Under the pieces are notes generated by a model. The model worked only from the letters and a program-made list of their open reading frames with translations. It was not told where the DNA came from and searched no databases. 64,000 bases of DNA from Modestobacter sp. VKM Ac-2982 (lineage in GTDB: Bacteria; Actinomycetota; Actinomycetes; Mycobacteriales; Geodermatophilaceae): positions 1 to 64,000 of the forward strand of contig NZ_JAPVBL010000001.1 of assembly GCF_026967935.1 (NCBI RefSeq). The letters are read 5' to 3'. Every line of letters begins with the position of its first letter. Position 1 is the stretch's first letter. The translations under genes were made by a program, and so were the position numbers. Of this stretch, positions 32,913 through 41,415 are shown piece after piece.

Positions 32913-33536
32913 TCAGCCCCGGGGCAGGGCTCGGCCGTCGGGGAGCGTGCGGCCGCTCAGCAGGGCGACCAGGTGGCCGCTGTCCGCGCGGACGACCTCG
33001 CCGCCCCCCCAGCTCCAGGTGGTGTCCGCGGCCTCCAGCCGGAGGCCGGTCAGGTCGATCCCGAAGTACGCCCCGTCCGCCGCGGTGAGCTGGTCGAGGA
33101 CGGCGAGCACGCCCTCGGCCGGGGCGACCGGTGGCCGGCCGAGGGCGACGGTCACGTCGAGGGAGTGGATGACGGCGTGGCTGAGCGCACCGGCCGCGCC
33201 ACCACCCGGCGGCTGCCAGCGGTGCAGGTCCGGCGAACGCAGTGCGGCCACGAGCTCGGCGTCCGGCAGGGACGCGTCCCGGGCCGCCACGGTGTCCGAG
33301 AGGCGGGTGAAGTCCCCGCCGGCCGCCGCCAGCTCGGCACCGAACTGCTCGGCCGACAACCGCGCCGGCATCGTCACGTGCGCCACCACGTGCCGGACCT
33401 GCCAGCCCGCACAGAGCGACGGGGCACCCCACGTGCCGTCCGACCCGGTCGCCAGCAGGTCGGCGAGGCCGTCGTACGTCCCTCCGACCCAGGACAGGAG
33501 GGCTGCTTCGTCCACGTCGTGCACGTTCTCGGTCAT
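32913..33536 (-). CDS. Maleylpyruvate isomerase/DinB-fold protein
   Basis: A 207-residue protein of the mycothiol-dependent maleylpyruvate isomerase (TIGR03083) group. The metal-binding histidines are visible in WQVRHVVAHV (about 45-54) and HAVIHSLDV (about 123-131). Many actinobacterial relatives have unknown thiol-dependent roles. It stands alone between the LacI operator region and an Old Yellow Enzyme gene, so context gives no substrate. Confidence 0.75.
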   Translation of the reverse strand: MTENVHDVDEAALLSWVGGTYDGLADLLATGSDGTWGAPSLCAGWQVRHVVAHVTMPARLSAEQFGAELAAAGGDFTRLSDTVAARDASLPDAELVAALRSPDLHRWQPPGGGAAGALSHAVIHSLDVTVALGRPPVAPAEGVLAVLDQLTAADGAYFGIDLTGLRLEAADTTWSWGGGEVVRADSGHLVALLSGRTLPDGRALPRG

Positions 33537-33596
33537 CTCGGTGCCTTCCCCGGCCGCGGACGCCGGGTCACCGGCGCGTCAGGAGGAAGACCGCCG

Positions 33597-33628
33597 CCGG
33601 CGCCAGCACTCATCGCCCATGGCGCCGG
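33597..33628 (-). terminator. Hairpin after the Old Yellow Enzyme gene
   Basis: CCGGCGCC (33597-33604) and GGCGCCGG (33621-33628) give an 8-bp stem with a 16-nt loop just past the stop at 33644. Confidence 0.4.
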
Positions 33629-33643
33629 CGGGAGGACCCGGGC

Positions 33644-34726
33644 TCAGCTCTGGCTGAGCTGCAGGGCCGGGTAGTCGGTGTAGCCCTCGGCGCCGACGGC
33701 GTAGAACGTCGCCGGGTTCGGTGCGTTCTCCGGGTGCTCGCCGGCCCAGCGGGCGACCAGGTCGGGGTTGGCGATGACGGCGCGGCCGACCGCCACGGCA
33801 TCGGCGTGTGCCGCCTCGATCAGCTGCACCGCCTCCGCCCGGGTGGTCACGGTGCCGAAGCCGCTGTTGGCGACGAGCGGGCCGTCGAAGCGGCGGCGGA
33901 GCTCCTGGACGAGCTCGCCGGCCGGCTCGGAGTGCAGCACCGACAGGTAGGCCAGGCCCAGCGGTCGGAGCGCGTCGAGGAGCGCGCCGTAGGTGGCCCG
34001 GACGTCGTCCGGGTCGGTCTCCAGCACGTCCTGGATGTTGTGCGCAGGGGAGATCCGCAGCCCGACCCGGCCCGCACCGATGGCCTCGGCGACCGCGGTG
34101 ACGACCTCGACCACGAACCGGGCGCGGTTCTCCGGGGAGCCGCCGTACACGTCGTCCCGCTGGTTGGACGCGGGCGACAGGAACTCGTGCAGCAGGTAGC
34201 CGTTGGCGCCGTGCACCTCCACGCCGTCCAGGCCCGCGGCGATGGCACGCTTCGACGCGGCGACGATGTCGGCCAGCGTGGCGCGCGCCTCCTCGGTGGT
34301 CAGCGCGTGCGGCACCGGGTAGGCCGCCTTGCCCTTCGGGGTGTGCGCCTCGCCCTGGATGGCAATGGCCGACGGCGCGACGATCCGGTCGGTGCCGGTG
34401 ATGTCGGTGTGCGAGACCCGGCCACCGTGCATCACCTGCATGACGATCCGCCCGCCGCGGGCGTGCACCTCGTCGGCGACCCGCCGCCAGCCGGCCTCCT
34501 GCTCGTCGTCGGTGATCCCGGGCTGGCCGGGGTAGGCGCGCGACTCGACGTTCGGGTAGGTGCCCTCGGTGATGATGAGGCCGACACCGGCCCGCTGGGC
34601 GTAGTGCTCGACCACCAGGTCTCCGGGGACGCCGGCGGCACCGGACCGCATGCGGGTCAGCGGCGCCATGACGACGCGGTTGGCGAGCTGGAGGTCGCCG
34701 AGCGTGATGGGGGAGAACAAGTCCAT
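33644..34726 (-). CDS. Old Yellow Enzyme-type alkene reductase (NADH:flavin oxidoreductase)
   Basis: A 360-residue FMN-dependent ene-reductase of the NemA/OYE group, which reduces activated C=C bonds and nitro compounds with NAD(P)H. The N-terminus FSPITLGDLQLANRVVMAPLTRMRS is typical. MQVMHGGRVSH carries active-site residues, and GVEVHGANGYLLHEFLSP with NQRDDVYGGSPENRARF is the hallmark block. Phosphate binding of FMN is served by SGFGT and AVGRAVIANPDL. Full length. Confidence 0.92.
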   Translation of the reverse strand: MDLFSPITLGDLQLANRVVMAPLTRMRSGAAGVPGDLVVEHYAQRAGVGLIITEGTYPNVESRAYPGQPGITDDEQEAGWRRVADEVHARGGRIVMQVMHGGRVSHTDITGTDRIVAPSAIAIQGEAHTPKGKAAYPVPHALTTEEARATLADIVAASKRAIAAGLDGVEVHGANGYLLHEFLSPASNQRDDVYGGSPENRARFVVEVVTAVAEAIGAGRVGLRISPAHNIQDVLETDPDDVRATYGALLDALRPLGLAYLSVLHSEPAGELVQELRRRFDGPLVANSGFGTVTTRAEAVQLIEAAHADAVAVGRAVIANPDLVARWAGEHPENAPNPATFYAVGAEGYTDYPALQLSQS

Positions 34727-34808
34727 GCCGGGACAAGGCCGAGTTGCGCGCCACCCATTCCGCTCCCGCCCCGACTGCGGCAGGGGTCACGCCGCGCCTG
34801 GGCCGTCG

Positions 34809-34860
34809 AGTGACAGGTGAGCGGGCTTCCCCGGGCACGAGAGCCCGCTCAGCTGTCACT
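34809..34860 (-). terminator. Long hairpin after the MFS transporter gene
   Basis: AGTGACAGGTGAGCGGGC (34809-34826) pairs with 34843-34860 at 17 of 18 positions, with a 16-nt loop. It lies 40 nt past the MFS stop. The long stem suggests a strong terminator. Confidence 0.55.
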
Positions 34861-34899
34861 CGGCGAACGGGCCCCCGCGCCCCGGCGGCGGGCGGTCGG

Positions 34900-36090
34900 T
34901 CAGTCGCTGTGCCGGGCGCCGACCACGGCCACCGCGAGCAGGCCGCCGAGCAACCAGAACGCCGCCGAGACCCCGGCCGTCCCGGCCAGCAGTCCGGCCG
35001 CTGCCGGGGTGCCGACCAGCCCGACCCGGTTGCCCACCAGCCGCAGCGCCAGCGCAGTGCCGCGTGCGTCGTCCGGCACGGCCCGGATGATCAACGTCAT
35101 CAGCAGCGGCTGGCCCACGCCGAGCAGGAACCCGATCAACGCCAGCAGTGCGCCGAGCACCCAGACGTTGCCGGTGGCCGGGAGGAAGGCCACGGCGATC
35201 CCCGAACCGACGGTGCTCAGCACGACGAGCCGGGCCCGGCCGACCCGGACCAGCATCCGCTGCACCAGCACCCGGGAGGCCACGGTCGCGCCGGCCCGGA
35301 CGCTGAGCAGCACCCCGACCACCGCCGGGGAGATGCCGCGGTTCTCCCCCAGCAGCGGCAGGTAGGCGGTCAGCAGGTCGACCGCCGCGGCCAGCACCAG
35401 GCTGGCGAAGATCCCGGACCGCACCGGCGGCCGGCCGAGCAGCCGGAAGGCCGACGTCCGGCCGGTCGGGCGGGCCGCGGCCGCCGGGAACCGCCGTCCG
35501 GCGGCCAGCCACCAGGACGCCGGCAGGGCGAAGGCGCACAGCGCTGCGGAGAGGACGAGTGCCCTGGCCGTGCCGGTCGACAGCTCCCCCGGCGCGGTGG
35601 CCAGCACGGCACCGGCGAGCGCCGGCCCGACCAGCTGACCGGCGGAGACGACCGCGGTGAACAGCCCGAACCCGGAGTCCAGCCGGTCACCGGGCAACCG
35701 GGCGACGACGTTCTCCCCGCCGACGATGCAGCCGAGGTTGCCCAGCCCGAGCACCACGTTGCCCAGCGCCAGCGCCAGCAGCGAGCCGCTGGTCGCCAGC
35801 AGCACGCAGCCGACCACCAGCAGGGCCACCCCGCCGACCAGGATCGGTTCCGGCCGCCAGCGGTCGGCGGCCCGGCCCAGCGGCAGCGCCACCACCATCG
35901 GCAGCAGCGCGAACGCCGCGGTCAGCATGCCGATCTCGGTGGCCCCGGCGCCCAGGTCGATCGCCCGGTAGGCGGAGACCGGCCGGGCGACCGCGATCGC
36001 CGCCTGGATCAGGACCATCACGCCCAGCAGCTGGAACAGCCAGCGCGGCGACCGCCCGGGAGCGGACGCCGCAGGGCCCGACGTCGACAC
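34900..36090 (-). CDS. Major facilitator superfamily transporter
   Basis: A 396-residue membrane protein with about 12 hydrophobic helices. The MFS loop 2-3 motif appears as LPLGRAADRWRPEPI (about 73-87), and a mid-loop basic stretch lies about 200-215. It resembles drug/sugar efflux members without a clear substrate. The GTG start (VSTSG) follows AGTCCAGGAG. It lies downstream of the sugar ABC ATPase, from which a weak hairpin separates it. Confidence 0.8.
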   Translation of the reverse strand: MSTSGPAASAPGRSPRWLFQLLGVMVLIQAAIAVARPVSAYRAIDLGAGATEIGMLTAAFALLPMVVALPLGRAADRWRPEPILVGGVALLVVGCVLLATSGSLLALALGNVVLGLGNLGCIVGGENVVARLPGDRLDSGFGLFTAVVSAGQLVGPALAGAVLATAPGELSTGTARALVLSAALCAFALPASWWLAAGRRFPAAAARPTGRTSAFRLLGRPPVRSGIFASLVLAAAVDLLTAYLPLLGENRGISPAVVGVLLSVRAGATVASRVLVQRMLVRVGRARLVVLSTVGSGIAVAFLPATGNVWVLGALLALIGFLLGVGQPLLMTLIIRAVPDDARGTALALRLVGNRVGLVGTPAAAGLLAGTAGVSAAFWLLGGLLAVAVVGARHSD

Positions 36091-36193
36091 TCCTGGACTC
36101 CCCGTCTACGCCGGCGGCCCCGTCCGGGTGCTCGCCCTGAGCATCGCCCGACCCGTGCCGGGCTCCGCTCCGGCCTGCGTCGGCCCCTGCCCC

Positions 36194-36222
36194 GGGCCCG
36201 CCCTCAGCTCGAGGACGGGCCC
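36194..36222 (-). terminator. Weak hairpin after the MsmK-type ATPase gene
   Basis: GGGCCCG (36194-36200) and CGGGCCC (36216-36222) form a 7-bp stem just past the ATPase stop at 36227. There is no U-tract. Confidence 0.35.
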
Positions 36223-36226
36223 TCCC

Positions 36227-37336
36227 TCAGGCGGACAGCCGACGGCCGGTGCTGGTGGAGAAGACGTGCTCCTCGCCGGGGCGGATGCTGAACCACACCT
36301 CGCCGCCCTTGGCCGGTGGCCGCCGGGCGTCGACCCGGGCCACGATCTGCGCGGTCTCGCCACCGTGCAGGTGCTCGGCCAGCTCAGGGTCGGCGATGGA
36401 GGCGTAGACGAAGGCGTCGGAGCCCAGCTCCTCGACCAGGTCGACCTGGGCCCGGAAGCCCTGCCCCGGCTCGGCCAGCTCCATCGCCTCGGGCCGGAAC
36501 CCGAGCGTGACGGACCGGTCCGACCCAGCTGCGGTCAGCGTCTCCCGCGGGAGCTCGACCACCACGTCGCCGAGCCGGGCGCCGCCCTCGACCAGCGGGA
36601 CCTCGGCCAGGTTCATCGCCGGGGAGCCGATGAAGCCGGCGACGAAGACGTTGGCCGGCCGGTCGTACATCTCCCGCGGGCTGGCGACCTGCTGGAGGAT
36701 CCCGTCCTTCAGCACCGCGACCCGGTCGCCCATGGTCATCGCCTCGACCTGGTCGTGGGTGACGTAGACGGTGGTGATGCCCAGCCGGCGCTGCAGCGAG
36801 GCGATCTGGGTACGGGTCTGCACGCGCAGCTTCGCGTCCAGGTTCGACAGCGGCTCGTCCATCAGGAACACCTGCGGCTTGCGGACGATCGCCCGACCCA
36901 TCGCCACGCGCTGGCGCTGGCCACCGGAGAGCGCCTTCGGCTTGCGGTCCAGGTAGGGCTCGAGGTCCAGCAGCCTGGCCGCCTCCTCCACCCGGGTGCG
37001 GCGCTCCTCCTTGCCCATCCCGGCGATCTTCAGCGCGAAGCCCATGTTGTCCGCGACGCTCATGTGCGGGTAGAGCGCGTAGTTCTGGAACACCATCGCG
37101 ATGTCCCGGTCCTTCGGCTCGACGTCGGTGACGTCCTTGTCCCCGATCCGGATCGCGCCGCCGTCGACCTCCTCCAGGCCGGCGAGCATCCGCAGCGAGG
37201 TGGACTTGCCACACCCGGAGGGGCCGACGAGGACCAGGAACTCGCCGTCCTCGATCTGCAGCTCGAGCTGGTCGACCGCCGGCTTGTCGCTGCCGGGGTA
37301 GAGCCGGGTCGCCTTGTCGTAGGTGACCGATGCCAT
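36227..37336 (-). CDS. Carbohydrate ABC transporter ATPase (UgpC/MsmK type)
   Basis: A 369-residue sugar-importer ATPase. Walker A is GPSGCGKST (about 38-46), the Q-loop is in VFQNYALYPHMSV, the signature is LSGGQRQRVAMGRAIVRKP and Walker B is VFLMDEPLSNLDAKL. A C-terminal OB-fold regulatory domain (about 240-369) includes the GFRPEAMEL block. Such ATPases often serve several importers. It has its own promoter with a LacI box at 37382-37410 and likely powers the permeases at 45507-47352. Confidence 0.92.
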   Translation of the reverse strand: MASVTYDKATRLYPGSDKPAVDQLELQIEDGEFLVLVGPSGCGKSTSLRMLAGLEEVDGGAIRIGDKDVTDVEPKDRDIAMVFQNYALYPHMSVADNMGFALKIAGMGKEERRTRVEEAARLLDLEPYLDRKPKALSGGQRQRVAMGRAIVRKPQVFLMDEPLSNLDAKLRVQTRTQIASLQRRLGITTVYVTHDQVEAMTMGDRVAVLKDGILQQVASPREMYDRPANVFVAGFIGSPAMNLAEVPLVEGGARLGDVVVELPRETLTAAGSDRSVTLGFRPEAMELAEPGQGFRAQVDLVEELGSDAFVYASIADPELAEHLHGGETAQIVARVDARRPPAKGGEVWFSIRPGEEHVFSTSTGRRLSA

Positions 37337-37381
37337 GGGGAGCTCCCTCGCTCGTCCGCTGTCGCGCCTGTGACTGCCGTC

Positions 37382-37410
37382 ACCGTACGGCAAGCGCTTT
37401 CCGAGATCAA
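37382..37410 (-). promoter_or_regulatory. LacI-box promoter of the sugar ABC ATPase
   Basis: On the minus strand a -35 TTGATC (37405-37410) and a -10 TACGGT (37382-37387) are 17 nt apart. The spacer holds GGAAAGCGCTTGCC (37389-37402), a LacI-family box related to those at 47427, 47522, 47678 and 53477. Confidence 0.65.
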
Positions 37411-37437
37411 TGGTGTGTCGTGCACGCCGGTGGCGGC

Positions 37438-38529
37438 TCAGCCGTCCAGCGACTCCATCCTGTCGGTGGCGAAGACCAGCCCGTGGCCGGGTGCCGTCGC
37501 CGCCCGGAGGACGCCGTCGGCGATGGTCACCCCGCTGGGCTCGGCCAGCGCGCCCAGCGCCGCGAACGAGGCGTCCTCGACGTCCTCGACCATGGTGGTC
37601 AGCGGCAGGCACATCGCCAGCTGCCCGGAGAGGTCCGGCAGCAGGTGCGGGGCCACCGGCACGCTCGCCGCAGCCGCGAGCTGGGCGATCCGCAGGAACG
37701 GGGTGATCCCGCCGACCCGCACCACGTTGGGCTGGACGACGTCCGCGGCCCCGGAGGCGAGCAGCGCGCGGTACTGGAACGCGGTGTAGACGTTCTCCCC
37801 CACCGCGATCGGCACGCCCAGCCCGGCGTCGTGCAGCCGGCCCAGCGCCGTCAGGTCGTCGGCGACCAGCGGCTCCTCGACCCAGTACAGGTCGAAGGGG
37901 GCCATCGCCCGGACCGCGCGCATCGCCGTCGGCAGGTCCCAGCGCTGGTTCGCGTCGACCATCAGCTGGCGGTGCGGCCCGAGCACCGCCCGGACGGCGG
38001 CGACCCGCTCGACGTCCTCGGCCAGGTCCGGCCGGCCGACCTTGATCTTCACCGCGGTGCACCCGTCGGCGACCCAGCGTTCGGTCTGGGCCACCAGCTC
38101 CTCGAGGGAGTAGTGGAAGTTGACCCCGCTGCCGTAGACGGCGACCTGGTCGCGCCGGCGGCCCAGGTGGTCGACCAGGCTCTGCCCGGCCGCCTTCGCC
38201 GACAGGTCCCACAGCGCGGTGTCGACGGCGGCGATCGCCATCGTGGTCAGCCCGCCGCCGCCGGCCTCGTGCAGGTGCCACCACAGCCGGTCCCAGACGA
38301 CGCCGGGCTCCACCGGCCCGCCGACGACCACCGGGGCGACGTCGTGGTCGACCAGCGACTGCAGCGCCCGGGCCCCGATCGACGGCGTCCAGCTGAAGCC
38401 CGTGCCGGTGCGCCCGTCGCTGGTCTCCAGCTCGGTGACCAGCAGGTGCAGCGCCGGGACGTCGGCGCCCCACGGCCGGGCCAGCGGCAGCCGGAACAGC
38501 CGGCTGGAGAGCCGGGCGACGGTGCTCAT
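37438..38529 (-). CDS. Mandelate racemase/muconate lactonizing enzyme family protein (enolase superfamily)
   Basis: A 363-residue enolase-superfamily enzyme. The KxK motif is TAVKIKVG (about 158-164), the metal ligands are in VDANQRW (about 189), WVEEPL (about 216) and VGENVY (about 241), and a His is in VAPHLLPDL (about 291). The family dehydrates, racemises or cycloisomerises acid sugars after proton abstraction from a carbon next to a carboxylate. Here it is likely an acid-sugar dehydratase, consistent with the neighbouring dehydrogenases. Last gene of a run of six genes with 4-nt overlaps. Confidence 0.85.
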   Translation of the reverse strand: MSTVARLSSRLFRLPLARPWGADVPALHLLVTELETSDGRTGTGFSWTPSIGARALQSLVDHDVAPVVVGGPVEPGVVWDRLWWHLHEAGGGGLTTMAIAAVDTALWDLSAKAAGQSLVDHLGRRRDQVAVYGSGVNFHYSLEELVAQTERWVADGCTAVKIKVGRPDLAEDVERVAAVRAVLGPHRQLMVDANQRWDLPTAMRAVRAMAPFDLYWVEEPLVADDLTALGRLHDAGLGVPIAVGENVYTAFQYRALLASGAADVVQPNVVRVGGITPFLRIAQLAAAASVPVAPHLLPDLSGQLAMCLPLTTMVEDVEDASFAALGALAEPSGVTIADGVLRAATAPGHGLVFATDRMESLDG

Positions 38530-39410
38530 CGCAGCTCCGTCCGCCAGCTGCGGGACGCCGTCCAGCCCAGCAGCTCCTCGGCCTTCGCGGTGCTGAAGGC
38601 CGGCGCCGTCCCGGTGAGCCCGGCGGCCAGCTCCGGGGCGATCCCGGAGAACTCCGGGAGCAGCTCGGCCAGCGGCGCCTCGGCCAACGCGTCCTGCGCG
38701 CCGACGAAGAAGACCTCGCCGTTGGGGATGCCCTCGGCCTTGCCCAACAGGGTGTCCAGGAAGTCCGCGCAGTCCCGGGCGTCGACGTAGTTGAACAGCG
38801 ACACCGCCCCGTGCCGGGGGTCGGCGATCCGCTCGCGCACCGTGTGCCCCTGCTGGGTCGGCGCGCCGGCCCACTCCTCCGGCGCGATGACGAAGCACGG
38901 CCGGAACGCCGCCAGCCGCACCCGGTCGCCGTGCTGGGCCGCGAACATCCGCATGGTCTGCTCGGCGGCCAGCTTGGACAGCCCGTAGGCGTTCCACGGC
39001 CGCGGCGGATAGGCCTCGTCCAGCGGCAGGTACTGCGGCGCCCAGCCGGCCGGGCTGCCGTAGCCCATCACCGTGGGGCTGCTCGCGGTCACCACGGTGC
39101 CGACGCCGAGGTCGACCGCCGCCTGCAGCACGTTGTAGGCCAGCGCGGTGTTGGTCGCGTGGATGACCGACTCTGGCCGGCTGAACGGGACCGCGATCGC
39201 GGCCAGGTGGACGACCGCGTCCGGGCGGTACCGGGCCATCACCCCGTAGGCCTGGCCGAGGTCGGTCAGGTCGGCCGGGAACGTGGCGGCGGCCTTCTCC
39301 AGCGGTGCGGCGGTGACGTCGACCGAGACCACCTCGTGCCCGGCGTCGGCCAGCCCGTCGACGACGCTGCGGCCCAACCGGCCGGCGCCCCCGGTGACCA
39401 GCACCCTCAT
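38526..39410 (-). CDS. NAD-dependent epimerase/dehydratase family protein (extended SDR)
   Basis: A 294-residue extended SDR. The nucleotide motif is VTGGAGRLGRSV (about 5-16) with Asp in VSVDVTAAP favouring NAD. The catalytic YxxxK is YGLSKLAAEQ (about 142-151) and TASSPT supplies the Ser/Thr. Size and pattern are compatible with uronate or sugar dehydrogenases as well as epimerases. It overlaps both neighbours by 4 nt. A role in oxidising or epimerising the imported sugar is inferred. Confidence 0.82.
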   Translation of the reverse strand: MRVLVTGGAGRLGRSVVDGLADAGHEVVSVDVTAAPLEKAAATFPADLTDLGQAYGVMARYRPDAVVHLAAIAVPFSRPESVIHATNTALAYNVLQAAVDLGVGTVVTASSPTVMGYGSPAGWAPQYLPLDEAYPPRPWNAYGLSKLAAEQTMRMFAAQHGDRVRLAAFRPCFVIAPEEWAGAPTQQGHTVRERIADPRHGAVSLFNYVDARDCADFLDTLLGKAEGIPNGEVFFVGAQDALAEAPLAELLPEFSGIAPELAAGLTGTAPAFSTAKAEELLGWTASRSWRTELR

Positions 39411-40258
39411 GCGGGCACCACGTCGGGGACGACGACGTCCAGGTAGCGCTGCTTGACGGTCTCGACGACCTCGGCCTTGGGCTGGGCCCAGACGTCGGCG
39501 TTGAAGATCTCCACCTCGACGTCCCCGGTCCAGCCCGCGGCCTCGACCGCGGCGACGAACGGCGGGAAGTCGATCACCCCGTCGCCCATGTAGCCGCGGG
39601 CCATCAGCGCGTCGGCCGGGATCGGCATCAGGAAGTCGCAGACCTGGAAGGAGGCGATCCGGTCACCGGCCCGGGCGATCGAGCGCCAGACCTCCGGGTC
39701 CCACCACAGGTGGAAGGTGTCGATGACCACGCCCACCTGCGCCGACGGGAAGGGCGCGGCCAGGTCGAGGGCCTGGCCGAGGGTGGAGAGCACGGCCCGG
39801 TCGGCGCAGTACATCGGGTGCAGCGCCTCCAGCGACAGCCGCACCCCGCGCTCGCCGGCGTGGGGCGCCAGCTCGGCCAGCGCCTCGGCCACCCGTTCCC
39901 GGGCGCCGTCCAGGTCGCGGGAGCCGGCGGGCAGCCCGCCGACCACCATGACCAGCGACTCGGCGCCCAGCGTGGCGGTCTCGTCGATCGCCCGCCGGTT
40001 GTCCTCGAGCGCCGCGGCCCGGGCGACCGAGTCGATGGCGGTGAGGAACCCGCCGCGGCAGTGCGAGGTGACCCGCAGCCCGGCGTCCCGGATCAGCTTC
40101 GCGGAGCGCTCCAGGCCGTACTCGGCGACCGGCTCGCGCCAGGTGCCGAGCGCGGAGAGCCCGGCCGCGGCCACCCCGTCGACGAAGTCGGGCATCGACC
40201 AGCCCTCGACCGTCTTGTGGTTGATCGACAGGCGGTCCAGCCGGGGGTCGGTGCTCAC
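39407..40258 (-). CDS. TIM-barrel sugar phosphate isomerase/epimerase
   Basis: A 283-residue xylose-isomerase-like TIM-barrel protein. Metal-ligand positions are suggested by Glu in LSLEALHPMYC (about 148), Asp in VVIDTFHLWWDPE (about 175-187), His in the same block, and Glu in DVEVEIFNADVW near the C-terminus. Relatives include 3-keto-glycoside hydrolases/hydratases, inosose dehydratase and epimerases. Being next to Gfo/Idh proteins, it may act on a 3-keto sugar. GTG start overlaps the previous stop. Confidence 0.8.
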   Translation of the reverse strand: MSTDPRLDRLSINHKTVEGWSMPDFVDGVAAAGLSALGTWREPVAEYGLERSAKLIRDAGLRVTSHCRGGFLTAIDSVARAAALEDNRRAIDETATLGAESLVMVVGGLPAGSRDLDGARERVAEALAELAPHAGERGVRLSLEALHPMYCADRAVLSTLGQALDLAAPFPSAQVGVVIDTFHLWWDPEVWRSIARAGDRIASFQVCDFLMPIPADALMARGYMGDGVIDFPPFVAAVEAAGWTGDVEVEIFNADVWAQPKAEVVETVKQRYLDVVVPDVVPA

Positions 40259-41415
40259 TGGGCCACCCCCACGGTCGACAGGTACGTGCTCATCCGCCCG
40301 GCGGCGAGCTCCGGGTCCGGCAGCAGCCCGGCGGCGTCGGCCAGCCGGAAGACCTCGGCCAGGTGGACCGGGCTGCGCGAGCTCTCCAGCCCGCCCACCA
40401 TCCGGAAGCCCGGCTGGTGGCCCGCCAACCAGGCCAGGAAGACGATCCCGGTCTTGTAGTAGTACGTGGGCGCGCCGAACAGGTGCCGGGACAGCGCCAC
40501 GGTCGGCTCGAGCAGCCGGTCGTAGGTGGCCAGGTCACCACGGTCGAGTGCCTGCAGGGCGGTGGAGGCGGCCGGGGCGATCGCGTCGAAGATGCCCAGC
40601 AGGGCGTGCGAGTAGGACTCGCCGTCCCCGCGCACCAGCGTCGGGTAGTTGAAGTCGTCGCCGGTGTAGAGCCGGACGCCGTCGGGCAGCCGGCGGCGCA
40701 TGTCCACCTCGTGCGCCTCGTCGAGCATCGAGACCTTGATGCCGTCGACCTTGGCGCTGTGGTCGGCGATCACCTGCAGCACCGTGTCGGTGGCCTCGGT
40801 CAGCTGCGCCGAGCCCCAGTAGCCGGCCAGCGCCGGGTCGAACATGGGGCCGAGCCAGTGCAGGACCACCGGCCGGGACACCTGCTCGAGCAGCCGGGCG
40901 TAGACCTTGGCGTAGTCCTCGGCGCTGCGGGCCACCCGGGCCAGCTGCCGGCTGGCCATGATGATCACGTTCGCGCCGGCGCCCTCGACCACCTCGATCT
41001 GCTCGAGGTAGGCGGCGAGCACCTCGTCGGTGCTGGCCAGCTCGGCCGGTGCCTGGTCGGTGCCCGCACCGCAGGCCAGCAGCCCGCCGCAGGCCCGAGC
41101 CTCGGCGGCCGAGCGGCGGATCAGCTCGGCGGTGGTGCTCCAGGGCATGCCCATGCCGCGCTGGGCGGTGTCCATCGCGTCGGCGACGCCCAGGCCGTAG
41201 GACCACAGGTGCCGGCGGAAGGCGAGGGTCGCCTCCCAGTCGACGTCCACCGGTGCGCCGGGGGTGTTGTCCCCGAACGGGTCGGCCACCACGTGCGCCG
41301 CGGCGTAGGCGGTGCGGCTGGTCAGCGGGCCGCGGGGCCGGGTGAAGGCGCCGGGCTCGCCGAGCTGGTGCTCCGCGATCGTCCCGTCGGCGCGCGGCAG
41401 GCGGATCGCCGTCAC
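40255..41415 (-). CDS. DUF993 (dihydrodipicolinate-synthase-like) protein
   Basis: A 386-residue protein of the DUF993 family, predicted to share the class I aldolase TIM barrel of DapA. Conserved blocks are AMDTAQRGMGMPW, VVLHWLGPMFDPALAGYW and DGIKVSMLDEAHEVDMRR with a Lys where DapA proteins place the Schiff-base Lys. No member is well characterised to my knowledge. It regularly sits with Gfo/Idh and isomerase genes, suggesting retro-aldol cleavage of a keto-acid sugar. GTG overlap with the upstream gene by 4 nt. Confidence 0.78.
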   Translation of the reverse strand: MTAIRLPRADGTIAEHQLGEPGAFTRPRGPLTSRTAYAAAHVVADPFGDNTPGAPVDVDWEATLAFRRHLWSYGLGVADAMDTAQRGMGMPWSTTAELIRRSAAEARACGGLLACGAGTDQAPAELASTDEVLAAYLEQIEVVEGAGANVIIMASRQLARVARSAEDYAKVYARLLEQVSRPVVLHWLGPMFDPALAGYWGSAQLTEATDTVLQVIADHSAKVDGIKVSMLDEAHEVDMRRRLPDGVRLYTGDDFNYPTLVRGDGESYSHALLGIFDAIAPAASTALQALDRGDLATYDRLLEPTVALSRHLFGAPTYYYKTGIVFLAWLAGHQPGFRMVGGLESSRSPVHLAEVFRLADAAGLLPDPELAAGRMSTYLSTVGVAQ

